NCBI RefSeq assembly: GCF_018336815.1
Contig: NZ_CP050497.1
Location: 2,480,001-2,544,000, forward strand
Reading direction: 5' to 3'
DNA from: Treponema vincentii
GTDB taxonomy: Bacteria; Spirochaetota; Spirochaetia; Treponematales; Treponemataceae
Length of the DNA: 64,000 bases
The notes under the pieces were generated by a model. It was not told where the DNA came from. It saw nothing but the letters and a program-made list of their open reading frames with translations, and made no database searches. Position numbers and translations under genes: made by a program. This document shows, piece by piece, positions 8,719-17,257 of this stretch (within the stretch, counting starts at the first letter, position 1; every line of letters starts with the position of its first letter).

Positions 8719-10410
8719 TTACGGCTCTTTTTCAACTTTAAACCGGATATCGAATAATAACGTATCTGTCGGGTTTCCCTTCCGGTAGAGTGTAAAAGAT
8801 TGCAATGGGCTTGCTTTAAACTCGCTGACTGCACGGCTCTTCTGCAGTGGATTGTTCCCTTGTTTATCGCTTACAAAAATATTCTCCACGCCACTGATGT
8901 CTCCTTTTATATCGAAGGCAAGCTGAACAACAGAAGATTCGTTCGGTACAATAATAGTGTCCGTCTGCGCTTGAGGTTGTGCATCCTTCATATATGTAAA
9001 TGTTAATTTTGGTTTCGTATTATTGTCGTAGTTAAAGATCGTTTTCCGCAGCTTATCTTTATCAAGCGGCTGCATACCGATAGTACCGGTAACATCTATA
9101 GTGTTATGTCCGGTGTATTTTATCTTTTCCACCGTTGCGGTTACCTTGTATCCTTTTGCAGGAATTTCCGTACGTTCGACGGTCTTGTATTTTTCGCTAT
9201 ATTTGATATACGCAGTCGCATTGTCATCTAAGAACCGTAATTGATACTTAATAATCTGCCCCGGATTCTTTGAGGAAAAACCTTCTTTTACAATATACTT
9301 TTGGAACTGCTTCAGATCGGTTACTGCCTCGCTGCCGCCTCCGATAATATTGATTGTAATGGTTGTTCCCTTTTCCAGCTTTTTGATTGCCAAATCAATA
9401 TCGGCTTCGGCATGGTTTGTTGTTGTAACTTTAAATACCGCGTCAAGATTTGCCTTGAGCTCAGACTTCTTTTGATCGGATTCGATGGTAAGGTAGGCGA
9501 TGCGTCCGTAAGAAACCGACGATACATACACCGGCATTGTGTTTCCAACCTTGTCGCGCGGTATATTGACCATAAGCGGTGCCGCTTCTTGATTCACATC
9601 GACGGTGTAAAATGTTTCGACGAATTTGATAAGACGCCGCTCCTTCTGTTCTCCATCCTTGAATTTAAAACCTGCTGCAATTTTACTTTTAATCCCTGCT
9701 GCACCAAAACCTACTCCTATTTTAAGCTGTGCTTCAAGGCTTTTCTCATTGGTAATTTCCATCTCTTCATAGCTTAAATTGGCTGAGGCATGGTAAGTAA
9801 TACTTTGACTGAGGATTCGATTGCGCAGATCTCTATATGATGCCAAATCCGGAAAAATTTCGCCTGAAGTAATTCCCGATTTTCCACCTTTATCTTTTAC
9901 ACCTTGCAAATCGAAAGATATTATCGCTTTCCGTTTATTGCCTTCGGTAATTTCTTGATAACTATCTTTGTCAAGATTATCACCGCGCAAGACTGACCCG
10001 GGATAAATGGAGTTCTGGGAAGGATCGAGCAAGAGCGTGTTATCAAAAGCTGCCGAAAGATCGTGTTCTACTTCTTTTTCGATGTATTTGACTACCTGCC
10101 CGTGAGCATTGAGTTGCGGTTCCGTTTCTCTAATTTGCTGTCCTTGGAAAATCAGCTCACGCAATCGCTGCGGTGAACGTGCAAGGCTTTCGGGAAGCTC
10201 AAGCCCTTTATAGGTAATTTCTCCCTGCTGGTTGTTAGGCTTATCCTGTTTGGGTGAAGAAGGGTTTATAGGCTTTTCTTGTTTTGTTTCTTTCAGCAGC
10301 GGTTTTGTCGGTTGTTGACACCCTGCTATGCCTATTACTGCAAGCCAGATCAACAATACAGCACGGTGTTTGATACGTGTTGTGGACTTTGCCCATTCTT
10401 GTTGTTGCAT
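8719..10410 (-). CDS. Cholesterol-dependent-cytolysin-like (thiol-activated cytolysin family) lipoprotein
   Basis: The start at 10410 is fixed by AAGGAGGTTTCT; an open extension upstream has no support. The N-terminus is a lipoprotein signal (RHRAV-like basic region, hydrophobic core, GIAGC with Cys31), followed by a ~40-residue Lys/Pro/Gln linker. Pore-forming-family landmarks are in order: LLLDPSQNSIYPGSVL (~126-141), a Gly/Ala-rich amphipathic stretch (~226-248), FVETFYTVDV (~264), PVYVSSVSYGRIAYLTIES (~293-311), NIIGGGSEA (~354) and FSSKNPGQIIKYQLRFLDDN (~378-397), all aligning by eye with perfringolysin-type domains 1-3. The last ~140 residues replace domain 4: no Trp-rich undecapeptide exists and the mature protein has no Trp. 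Known members form large beta-barrel pores; here membrane anchoring and target are unknown. Confidence 0.82.
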   Translation of the reverse strand: MQQQEWAKSTTRIKHRAVLLIWLAVIGIAGCQQPTKPLLKETKQEKPINPSSPKQDKPNNQQGEITYKGLELPESLARSPQRLRELIFQGQQIRETEPQLNAHGQVVKYIEKEVEHDLSAAFDNTLLLDPSQNSIYPGSVLRGDNLDKDSYQEITEGNKRKAIISFDLQGVKDKGGKSGITSGEIFPDLASYRDLRNRILSQSITYHASANLSYEEMEITNEKSLEAQLKIGVGFGAAGIKSKIAAGFKFKDGEQKERRLIKFVETFYTVDVNQEAAPLMVNIPRDKVGNTMPVYVSSVSYGRIAYLTIESDQKKSELKANLDAVFKVTTTNHAEADIDLAIKKLEKGTTITINIIGGGSEAVTDLKQFQKYIVKEGFSSKNPGQIIKYQLRFLDDNATAYIKYSEKYKTVERTEIPAKGYKVTATVEKIKYTGHNTIDVTGTIGMQPLDKDKLRKTIFNYDNNTKPKLTFTYMKDAQPQAQTDTIIVPNESSVVQLAFDIKGDISGVENIFVSDKQGNNPLQKSRAVSEFKASPLQSFTLYRKGNPTDTLLFDIRFKVEKEP

Positions 10411-10530
10411 AGAAACCTCCTTGCGGTTGATGCTGCCTGTCTTATAAAGCACGCGCCGCAAAATGGCTTGAAATTCGGGGCAAAAAATGAAAATTTTTAT
10501 AAAAAATATGATATCAAGGAAAATCAACAA

Positions 10531-10551
10531 CCCCGACGCAGAGCGCCGGGG
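10531..10551 (-). terminator. Terminator after the ArsP-type permease gene
   Basis: A 9-bp GC-rich stem CCCCGGCGC / GCGTCGGGG (one G-T pair on the minus strand) with a 3-nt loop is followed by a T-rich stretch (TTGTTGATTTTC). Confidence 0.7.
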
Positions 10552-10572
10552 TATGAAACCCGCACGAATCAA

Positions 10573-11577
10573 TCATAAAAATAGCCGAGCTAATACTGAA
10601 ATACCGATAACATTGATTACCGTGATAATCAGCGTAAGCTCTATGACAAACCGTTTTTTAAACAAAGAAAACAGCATAAACAGGTTTTTTATATCCATCA
10701 TCGGGCCGTATACTAAAAAGCCGAGGATTGAACCTAAGGAGAATCTATCTAAAAAACTGCGGGCGATAAAGGCATCGGAGGTGGAGCAGGCGGAAAATAC
10801 AAAGGCGAAAAGCATCATTAGCAGAAGCGAACCTACCGCGCTGCTGCTTGTTATGCTGAACAATTCCTGCGGGACTGCTGCGCGTATTATGGCGGTGATA
10901 AACGCACCGAGAATTAAAAAGGGGCCTGTGGTAAAAAATTCCGAACAGGTGTGCATCAGCAGCGTGTATGTTTTGGATTGCAGCCATTGCATCCTGCTTT
11001 CTGCAGTGGGTTTGCCGGAGTTGTCCGATTGAAGCTCATTGTGTACGTTTTGAGGAGCCGTTCTGCCTGTCGCAAGCCGAAACGCTGTGTCTACGCCGAC
11101 AAGGGTGTGTGGTTGAGCTGCCTGTTCCATATCAAAATCTTCCTTTAAGTATTTTTCTTCGGGATAAAACAACAGTAGAAGCCCAATCGTACCTGCAACT
11201 AGCAAGCCGAAGCATAGCCGATAGACTGCTACGGACGGCTGTTGTGGGAAAGCGTACAGCGTCGAGACAATCGAAATAGGGTTGACGATGGGGGAAGCAA
11301 GCATAAAGGTAACCGCGATGGGCATTGCAATGCCTTTTTTAATCAGGCTGCGCATCAGCGGAACGGCAGCGCATTCGCAAACGGGGAACAGAGCTCCGGC
11401 AAAGAGCGCTGTTAAAAAGCCAAGTCCGTATCTTCTAGGAAAAACCTTGATAAGAATCCGGTCGGGAACAAAAGCGTACAGCGCTGAGGATAAAAGCGCC
11501 CCCACCAGCATGAATGGCACAGCCTGCAGCACGATGCCGGTAAAAACGGTATGTATGGTAGAAAAAAAAGCCGTCAT
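10573..11577 (-). CDS. Permease of the DUF318/ArsP_1 family
   Basis: An integral membrane protein of 334 aa with about eight hydrophobic segments. It carries the family hallmark CECAAVP in the sequence GALFPVCECAAVPLMRSLIKKG (N-terminal half) and a second Cys-containing motif FSACSTSDAFIARSFL in the C-terminal half, consistent with two related repeats. Family members include the methylarsenite/organoarsenical exporter ArsP of Campylobacter and the uncharacterised YraQ proteins. A hydrophilic loop of ~60 residues separates the halves. The substrate is not deducible; no arsR or thioredoxin-type partner is nearby. It lies 12 bp downstream of the methyltransferase gene on the same strand and may share its transcript. 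Confidence 0.85.
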   Translation of the reverse strand: MTAFFSTIHTVFTGIVLQAVPFMLVGALLSSALYAFVPDRILIKVFPRRYGLGFLTALFAGALFPVCECAAVPLMRSLIKKGIAMPIAVTFMLASPIVNPISIVSTLYAFPQQPSVAVYRLCFGLLVAGTIGLLLLFYPEEKYLKEDFDMEQAAQPHTLVGVDTAFRLATGRTAPQNVHNELQSDNSGKPTAESRMQWLQSKTYTLLMHTCSEFFTTGPFLILGAFITAIIRAAVPQELFSITSSSAVGSLLLMMLFAFVFSACSTSDAFIARSFLDRFSLGSILGFLVYGPMMDIKNLFMLFSLFKKRFVIELTLIITVINVIGISVLARLFL

Positions 11578-11588
11578 ATAAAGACCTT

Positions 11589-12779
11589 CTACACTCCGTA
11601 ATAATACAGGCAGGTGTCGAGGTTACCGCTTTTTAACGGACGCTTTTTGAGCGTAATACCTGTACGCAGGAATATATCTGCAAAAGCCGGTTTGTCAGTA
11701 ATAAAACCTAAGCGCCAGTTGTCAAACTCGTGCGGAATGGACGTCATTTTTTCGTAGAGCGCGGTTGCTTCCTGTTCATCGCCGAGGCGGTCTCCGTACG
11801 GCGGATTGGAAAGGAGCGCACCTTCGGGATACGGCGCAGCAAGTTCGCTAAAATCAGCCTGTATAAATTCGGGACGCGGGATACGGTTATCTTTTCCAAT
11901 CCGCTGCAGCGCTTTACCGGCCAGCATACAGGCGCGCTCGGCATTGGTTTGTGCAAGCCGCACCGCCTCAGGATCGTTGTCTGAACCGCTTACCCGTACC
12001 AAGCAATCCGTGCGGATATTGAGCGCGCCGCGTCGGCGTTCTTCTTCAATAAGCTGCCGGTCTTTTTTAGACGAATAGCAGGCAAAGGTTTCAAAGGCAA
12101 AGCTGCGGCCGATCCCGGGCGGAATATTGTAGGCATACAATGCCGCTTCTATCGGGATGGTACCCGAACCGCAAAAAGCATCGTGCAGCGGCAACTTCCG
12201 TTTCCATTGCATACACTGCAACAAAACAGCCGCCAGCGTTTCCCTCATCGGTGCGGCGCCTCCGCTTAAGCGGTATCCCCGCCGGTGCAGCGGTTCTCCT
12301 GAAAGGTCAAGCAGCAGATACACGCGGTTATGTTCTATATATATGCGTATGCTGTATTCTCTCCCCGTTTCGGGTAATACATCCATCTTCCATGCAGAAC
12401 AGAGCGCGGTACAGACCGCCTTATGGACAGCCCGCTGCACGGCATGTTCGGAGGCGAGTTTACTCTTAAAGGTTCTCACCTTGTCTACCGTTATCTTGGA
12501 ATCCTTGGAAAAAAAACGCTGCCAATCTACTGCGGCAACGGTGTCATACAGTGTATCAAAGTTGTCAGCTGCAAATTCTTTTAGAACGAAATAGAGCCTG
12601 TCCGCAGTGCGGAGGTAAAAGTTTGCACGCATGATGCTTACAACTTCCGGCTCCTTCAGTGTAGAGGTAAAAAAAACACGCCCCGGCAATCGATTGACCG
12701 GTTTAAAGTCTAACAGTTTTAATTCATTTGAAAGGATCGGCTCAGCGCCGACTGCGCAAAGCGCTAAAAATTCAAGCAT
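11589..12779 (-). CDS. THUMP-domain class I RNA methyltransferase (RlmL N-domain/YpsC type)
   Basis: The 396-aa protein starts with the RlmL-type N-terminal ferredoxin-like/THUMP region (MLEFLALCAVGAEPILSNEL, then the strand YSIRIYIEHNRVYLLLDLSG). The SAM domain has motif I DAFCGSGTIPIEAALYA, the acidic motif VSGSDNDPEAVRLA, and the catalytic NPPYGDRLG. Such enzymes make N2-methylguanosine in 23S rRNA (G2445 by E. coli RlmL) or in related positions. At this length it lacks the second methyltransferase domain (RlmK) found in E. coli. The exact target is therefore inferred. It is read on the minus strand downstream of ligA, with two hairpins between them. Confidence 0.87.
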   Translation of the reverse strand: MLEFLALCAVGAEPILSNELKLLDFKPVNRLPGRVFFTSTLKEPEVVSIMRANFYLRTADRLYFVLKEFAADNFDTLYDTVAAVDWQRFFSKDSKITVDKVRTFKSKLASEHAVQRAVHKAVCTALCSAWKMDVLPETGREYSIRIYIEHNRVYLLLDLSGEPLHRRGYRLSGGAAPMRETLAAVLLQCMQWKRKLPLHDAFCGSGTIPIEAALYAYNIPPGIGRSFAFETFACYSSKKDRQLIEEERRRGALNIRTDCLVRVSGSDNDPEAVRLAQTNAERACMLAGKALQRIGKDNRIPRPEFIQADFSELAAPYPEGALLSNPPYGDRLGDEQEATALYEKMTSIPHEFDNWRLGFITDKPAFADIFLRTGITLKKRPLKSGNLDTCLYYYGV

Positions 12780-12862
12780 AAAAGGACTATACTCATTTTT
12801 ATCGATTTATACAATTAACTGAGAGTAAAATCCCTACGGCGCTTTTGTGGGGAAGAATACTT

Positions 12863-12893
12863 AATTCCTCATCGGTTTATCCGGTGAGGAATT
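12863..12893. terminator. Hairpin in the ligA-methyltransferase gap
   Basis: Arms AATTCCTCATCGG / CCGGTGAGGAATT pair with a single mismatch around a 5-nt loop. Confidence 0.5.
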
Positions 12894-12936
12894 TCTCATT
12901 CAGGCTGTGAATTAAGGGGGCGAATGCAGAAAGCAA

Positions 12937-12966
12937 AGAGCCGGTAAGTGAATGCTTATCGGCTCT
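12937..12966 (-). terminator. Probable ligA terminator
   Basis: A 12-bp stem AGAGCCG(A/G)TAAG (one G-T pair) with a 6-nt loop lies 48 bp after the ligA stop and is followed on the minus strand by TTGCTTTCTG. Confidence 0.6.
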
Positions 12967-13013
12967 GTTTTGTGTCTACAGGGGTCGCGGGTAGTTTAGT
13001 TTTTTTGCCGACA

Positions 13014-14942
13014 TTAAAACAGTTTTAAAAATGCCTCCTCGGTGATAATTGCAGTGCCGAGTTCCTGCGCTTTCTTGTTTTTTGACGAACCGGAATCGGG
13101 GGTATTGGTTACGAGGTACGTAAGTCCCTTGGTTACCGAAGATTTTACCGTTCCGCCTTTTGCTTGAACCATCGCTTCAGCTTCTTTCCTTTTAAGTGTG
13201 TTCAACTCTCCGGTAAAGCAAAAACTTTTTCCTGCAAGCGGCAGATTCCCTTGAGTTGCGGCAGCAGGTGTTTGAATAACGATAGTCCCCGAACCGGTAA
13301 GGCGCAGCATCTCTTCCTTTGCATCGCGGAGGCCGAGCGTAAGCGTATGGGCAAGGACACTGCCGAATTGATATACGGCGGCAAAGTCTTCTTCCGTAGC
13401 CGCGAGTAGTTTTTCAAGGCTATCAAAGCCCGCATCAACCAGTTTTTCAACCATGGTGCGGCCGATGCCTTCGATATCGAAACCGGCAATAAAGACCGGC
13501 AATGGGATATCCCGTTTGGCGTGCAGTGCGCGGTATACTTTTTCCGCAGACTTTTTTCCCATGCGTTCGAGGGCTGCGAGTTCCTCAACAGTCAGCGTAT
13601 ATAAATCGGAAATAGAGCGAAGGCGCTGTGCGTCAAAAAGCTGTTTGAGGAGCACCGTCCCAAAGTCCTGAATATCAAGGGTGTTGATCCATTTTTCTAT
13701 CCGGTGATGAATGAGCTTAGGGCACGCCGGATTAGGGCAATACAGGCGGGTACCTTCGTCACGGAGCGCAGCGCCGCAGCTCGTACATCGGCACGGATGT
13801 TCGATGGGCACACTTGATGCAGGATTTTCGATAAGCGCTTCTATCTTGGGGATAATCTCTCCCCGTTTGGTTACCAGCACTCTGCTGCCGATCTTGAGGT
13901 TCAGCTCCGTAATCATGTTCGGATTGCAGAGGTTTGCCCGCTTGACGGTTGTACCCGCCAGCTGTACCGGATCGATAAGCGCGATGGGGGTATAGGTAGC
14001 GCCCGATTCGCTCCACTCGACGCTGCGCAGCGCAGTGACCGCTTCTTCAAGGCTAAACTTAAAGGCGATTTGTTTTTCCGGCCGCGCCCTGCTGAGGTCG
14101 GCAGTATCGATACGGTCGTTTTTAATAACAAGACCGTCGATGTCGTAGGGAATAGTGCTGCGAATATCCATAACATGGGCGCGGTAGTCGATAACCTCCC
14201 TGACGCCGACGCACCGCATAACCGGTACCTGTAAAAAGCCCTGCGTTTTAAGCCAGTTGAGCTTTTCGGTTTCCGTGGTGAAAGGCGCCGCTTCGGTAAA
14301 GGGCTTTCCGACTGTTCCCGCGGCAGCATCATAGCAAATAATTTCGAGGCGCTCGCTGCCACTGCCGTCCTTCCGCTTCATCAACCCGTTTGCTGCATTC
14401 CGGCAATTCTTTTTATCGGGGTAAAAATTGTGCAACACCTCTTTGGTCATCAGCACTTCGCCGCGGATGCCGCCGGAAAAGGGTGACGCTCCGTTAGGAG
14501 CGGAATCTCCTTTCATCTCAAGTACGACTCCCTGCATCTTTTTAACATTCGCAGTAATATCATCGCCGATTTTGCCGTCACCCCGTGTTACCGCACGAAC
14601 AAGCCGCCCTTTTTCATATTGCAGCTCCATACTGGCGCCGTCCAGTTTGTATTGTACCAGAAAATCGGAAAACGGCATTTTCTCCGCCCATTTTTGGAAA
14701 CTTTCGGGATCCGCCGCCTTGTCTTGGCTCCCCATCGGGATAATATGTTCCGCTTTTGGGAAACCGTCGGCGCTGTCCTTGGGTACCGTTGCAAATAAGG
14801 CATTCCGAGGGTCAAGGCTCCGCAGTTCGTCCCACAATAAATCAAAATCCGCATCCGAAATTTCCGGTTCTGCGTTATAGTATAAGTCCTGATGCTTTTT
14901 TATCAGCGCTTCAAGCTCTTGTATCCGTGTATTCTTTTCCAT
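13014..14942 (-). CDS. ligA: NAD-dependent DNA ligase LigA
   Basis: Seals nicks during replication and repair using NAD+. The start is at 14942 (MEKNTRIQELEALIKKHQDLYYN, the usual Ia domain); the open frame continues upstream only because it crosses a repeat element. The protein is 642 aa. The adenylated lysine lies in YKLDGASMEL (normally KxDG), with TRGDGKIGDD after it, then the OB region, a four-Cys zinc finger (CRCTSCGAAL… LYCPNPACP), helix-hairpin-helix repeats and a C-terminal BRCT domain (GKSFCFTGELNTLKR). The promoter appears to sit at the end of the adjacent NIR element: TATGCT at 14951-14956 with TTGGAA 18 bp upstream, making the mRNA nearly leaderless. Confidence 0.97.
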   Translation of the reverse strand: MEKNTRIQELEALIKKHQDLYYNAEPEISDADFDLLWDELRSLDPRNALFATVPKDSADGFPKAEHIIPMGSQDKAADPESFQKWAEKMPFSDFLVQYKLDGASMELQYEKGRLVRAVTRGDGKIGDDITANVKKMQGVVLEMKGDSAPNGASPFSGGIRGEVLMTKEVLHNFYPDKKNCRNAANGLMKRKDGSGSERLEIICYDAAAGTVGKPFTEAAPFTTETEKLNWLKTQGFLQVPVMRCVGVREVIDYRAHVMDIRSTIPYDIDGLVIKNDRIDTADLSRARPEKQIAFKFSLEEAVTALRSVEWSESGATYTPIALIDPVQLAGTTVKRANLCNPNMITELNLKIGSRVLVTKRGEIIPKIEALIENPASSVPIEHPCRCTSCGAALRDEGTRLYCPNPACPKLIHHRIEKWINTLDIQDFGTVLLKQLFDAQRLRSISDLYTLTVEELAALERMGKKSAEKVYRALHAKRDIPLPVFIAGFDIEGIGRTMVEKLVDAGFDSLEKLLAATEEDFAAVYQFGSVLAHTLTLGLRDAKEEMLRLTGSGTIVIQTPAAATQGNLPLAGKSFCFTGELNTLKRKEAEAMVQAKGGTVKSSVTKGLTYLVTNTPDSGSSKNKKAQELGTAIITEEAFLKLF

Positions 14943-14950
14943 AAATTGAA

Positions 14951-14980
14951 AGCATACTACATTTCGCACATTTTTTCCAA
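14951..14980 (-). promoter_or_regulatory. Putative ligA promoter overlapping the outer repeat of a NIR element
   Basis: On the minus strand TTGGAA (14980-14975), an 18-bp spacer and TATGCT (14956-14951) precede the ATG by 8 bp, and no Shine-Dalgarno is present. The -35 lies inside the repeat's outer arm. Confidence 0.45.
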
Positions 14981-15249
14981 CAGAGAGGCAACAGGGTAAA
15001 CGCATCAGATCGATTTTTAACATCCCCGCAGAAAAATTGAGACTATTCGAGCAGAGCAACGCCAAGGAATTGCCATCCCTGTCAATTCCTTGACTGCCGG
15101 TTTTTTTCAAAAACCGGTTTCTGTTTATCACCCCTGCCATCCGTGGCAGTTCTGTCTGCGGTTCAAATGGTCTCACAGTCTCAATTTTTCCGCGATTTAT
15201 ATCTGCTCTGTCTGATGCGTTTACTCCTTGGCTGGAAAAATGTGCGAAA
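14962..15249. repeat. NIR element copy 1 (nested inverted repeats, alpha half towards ligA)
   Basis: Outer arms TTTCGCACATTTTTTCC (14962-14978) and GGAAAAATGTGCGAAA (15234-15249) are inverted, as are CGCATCAGA (15001) and TCTGATGCG (15211) inside them, and a third pair lies further in: CGCAGAAAAATTGAGAC (15027-15043) with GTCTCAATTTTTCCGCG (15178-15194). The interior holds hairpins at about 15061-15095 and 15100-15121 and a small TGCC-ATCCGT-GGCA hairpin, then GGTTCAAATGGTCTCAC (15160-15176) next to the beta half. Flanks are ligA on one side and module B on the other. Confidence 0.85.
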
Positions 15250-15312
15250 TTTTGAGTAAAATTTCGCACAGAAGGAAGGCAACCGCTAAAAATATTTTTG
15301 ATGCGGTTGCCC
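15242..15312 (+). repeat. Module B: GTGCGAAAT hairpin plus GCAACCGC hairpin
   Basis: Two hairpins, GTGCGAAATTTT/AAAATTTCGCAC and GGCAACCGC/GCGGTTGCC, are joined by AGAAGGAA. Related copies occur at 33643-33697, 45532-45600 and 56829-56886 (inverted), with a decayed one near 34809-34840. Three of the four main copies are attached to, or next to, the beta half of a NIR element. Confidence 0.8.
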
Positions 15313-15365
15313 TGAATAATTTATCTTTACAGGACACATAAAAAATGGTACTGTTTGTATACTTA

Positions 15366-15530
15366 TTCGGTGGTTGCAGTCGGCTTTAATACCCTTTGTT
15401 ACGGCGCAGAGCGTTCGTCAAAACTATACGTCCGTGTATAGTTTTGACTGCAAGTTGTGGCTCTGCCACAACATTGCTGCTGTTCGGAACCACCGCCGTC
15501 TGTGGCGGTAGAGGTACGGCGGGTATTAAA
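15366..15530. repeat. Hairpin array with RTCCGT-type loops
   Basis: Inside an outer stem (about 15383-15393 with 15521-15530, TTTAATACCC/GGGTATTAAA) lie hairpins at 15418-15447 (12-bp stem, loop GTCCGT), 15454-15472 (GTTGTGG/CCACAAC) and 15492-15509 (ACCGCC, loop GTCTGT). Apart from the unit CAAC-ATTGCTGCTG-GGAACC, which recurs at 57.2 and 60.9 kb, stem sequences differ from other arrays. The whole 14943-15574 gap contains no gene. Confidence 0.75.
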
Positions 15531-15574
15531 CCATCCGCACGAATAAAATGTTGTTGAAGGTCGTAAAAACTGAT

Positions 15575-16393
15575 ATGAAAAAACGGATAGCTGTATATGC
15601 GGCGCTATGTATACTATTTATTTTATTTTCTTCATGCCGCCGCAATACTAAAATTGAATATATTGAAGATCCTTCTTGGGCGAAAGTTCAGGTAAAAGCC
15701 ACATTGGTCATCGGTGTTTCCGATTTTGTTCCCATCCTCTCTTTTAGAAATGAAAAGAACGAAATAGTAGGGTATGACGTCGATATAATGACGGAATTAT
15801 GCCGCCGCCTCGGTATTCATCCGATCTTTTACCCGATAGATTGGACGCAAAAAGAAATTCTTTTGAATACGGGAGTAATCGATTGCATTGCAAGCGGTTT
15901 TAGCCTTACGGAAGAACGTAAGCAGCATTACCGAATGTGTGCGCCATATCTTCAAAATGCTAAAATTGTTGTAACGCTTGCAAGCAAAGGATACCAAACA
16001 TTGGATCAGTTAAGAGATAGAAGGATAGCAGTTGAGGTAGGCACAGGTGGCGATGAAGCATTATCGGATATGGAGATATTGAAAGATCATGTGAGCATTC
16101 AGCAATTGATCTCCATAGATCGCCTGTATGAAGCGCTCAATGCAGGTACCTGCGATGCCATCGTATTAGACCTTATTTACTCCTGCAACACGCTCGATCA
16201 AAGCCCGAACTACAGTATTATAAATGAAGCTATTTCTACCGAATATTACACGTTCGCTTTTAGGAAAACGGACGGTTCGCTGGTCGCTAAAATCGAATCC
16301 GTTTTGGTCGAAATGAATGAAGACGGCACTATTCCGGATTTTTCCCGAAAATGGTTCGGTTCTAATTTATCAGTATTGAATGTTCGATTTTAA
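15575..16393 (+). CDS. Amino-acid-type ABC solute-binding lipoprotein (SBP family 3)
   Basis: A periplasm-facing lipoprotein of 272 aa. The start at 15575 begins a clean lipoprotein signal (MKKRIAVYAALCILFILFSSC, lipobox Cys at about 21); an ATG 27 bp upstream only adds charged residues. The family 3 fold shows in LVIGVSDFVPILSFRNEKNEIVGYDVDIMTELCRRLG, DCIASGFSLTEER, IAVEVGTGGD and the C-terminal GTIPDFSRKWFG. Polar amino acids are the usual ligands, but no ABC permease or ATPase lies near it, so it may feed a distant transporter or act as a sensor. A paralogous gene follows immediately. Confidence 0.88.
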   Translation: MKKRIAVYAALCILFILFSSCRRNTKIEYIEDPSWAKVQVKATLVIGVSDFVPILSFRNEKNEIVGYDVDIMTELCRRLGIHPIFYPIDWTQKEILLNTGVIDCIASGFSLTEERKQHYRMCAPYLQNAKIVVTLASKGYQTLDQLRDRRIAVEVGTGGDEALSDMEILKDHVSIQQLISIDRLYEALNAGTCDAIVLDLIYSCNTLDQSPNYSIINEAISTEYYTFAFRKTDGSLVAKIESVLVEMNEDGTIPDFSRKWFGSNLSVLNVRF

Positions 16394-16409
16394 TAACGCT
16401 GAGGTAAAA

Positions 16410-17244
16410 ATGAAGATAAAAAGTCTTTTTCGGCATATTATTAGTATTTTCACTTTTTTCTTGTACCGGCAACCGGATAGAGAATAAAGGAATAAATGAT
16501 ACTTCATTGGCAAGGATTATTGTCAAAAATGAGCTTGTGGTTGGCGTCGATCCGTCAATTCCACCGCTCAGTTTTTATTCCAGCACAGGAGCAATTGCCG
16601 GATTCGAAGCGGATGTAGCTCAAGCTCTTGCCGATAAGCTTGGCGTAAAGCTGCGACTTGTACCTATTATAAGCATCGCAGATAGAATCGCAGCGCTCGA
16701 AAACAGAAAAATTAATTATATTGCAAGCGGTTTTATTAATAATGAGGCAAATGCAGAACGCTTTTTACTAAGTACACCGTATTTACGAGATGCGTTAGTG
16801 GTTGTTGTACTTCAAAGTATGGACGGCACAGTGCCATTCAGTCAATTTTCCGATTTACGGAATAAGCGGATCGGCATACTATCCGATGAGGGAATGTTCG
16901 AACTTGTAATGAAGTCTCCCCTTTATATTAATAACGGTCGTCGGCCATATCGTTATTCCCGACAAGAAAGTATGCTGCTTGCATTGGATTACGATCAGCT
17001 TGATGCGGTCGTCATGAACTTGCTGACATATTACAGTAAAATTACAATAGAAAAGAAAAAACTATATCAGGTAATTGGAGATCCGATTAGCATCAATACT
17101 TACAGCTATGCATTTAGAAAAGAAGACAGAGAATTAATGGAAACAATAAACGCTTTTCTTGCCGATATGGCACGGGACGGAACCCTGCTGGCAATATCCA
17201 CAAAGTGGTTCGGAGCCGATGTTTCGATGGTTGGAAAATATTAA
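16410..17244 (+). CDS. Second SBP-family-3 lipoprotein, frameshifted in the signal peptide
   Basis: The start at 16410 (MKIK, after GAGGTAAAA) runs into a stop in its own frame, but removing one A from the A5 run at 16418-16422 gives MKIKVFFGILLVFSLFSC, a perfect lipoprotein signal, continuous with TGNRIENKGINDTSLARII and the binding protein LVVGVDPSIPPLSFYSSTGAIAGFEADVAQALADKLG. The reconstructed protein is 277 aa and clearly related to the preceding gene (YIASGFINNE, RIGILSDEG, DGTLLAISTKWFG). It is either a true loss of export or a sequencing over-call; five other genes here show the same +1 type. It forms a tandem pair with no transporter genes. Confidence 0.8.
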
Positions 17245-17257
17245 CCCCGCCGCATAA

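Noticed and set aside
10279..11032. Plus-strand open frames opposite the cytolysin-like and permease genes
   Set aside because: They are antisense shadows: rich in Cys/Arg/Ser, without ribosome-binding sites, and fully covered by genes with clear family motifs.
14943..15269. The open frame that extends ligA by ~109 codons upstream
   Set aside because: It runs through the NIR element's inverted repeats, has no family resemblance, and the true start MEKNTRIQELE is preceded by a promoter-like sequence.
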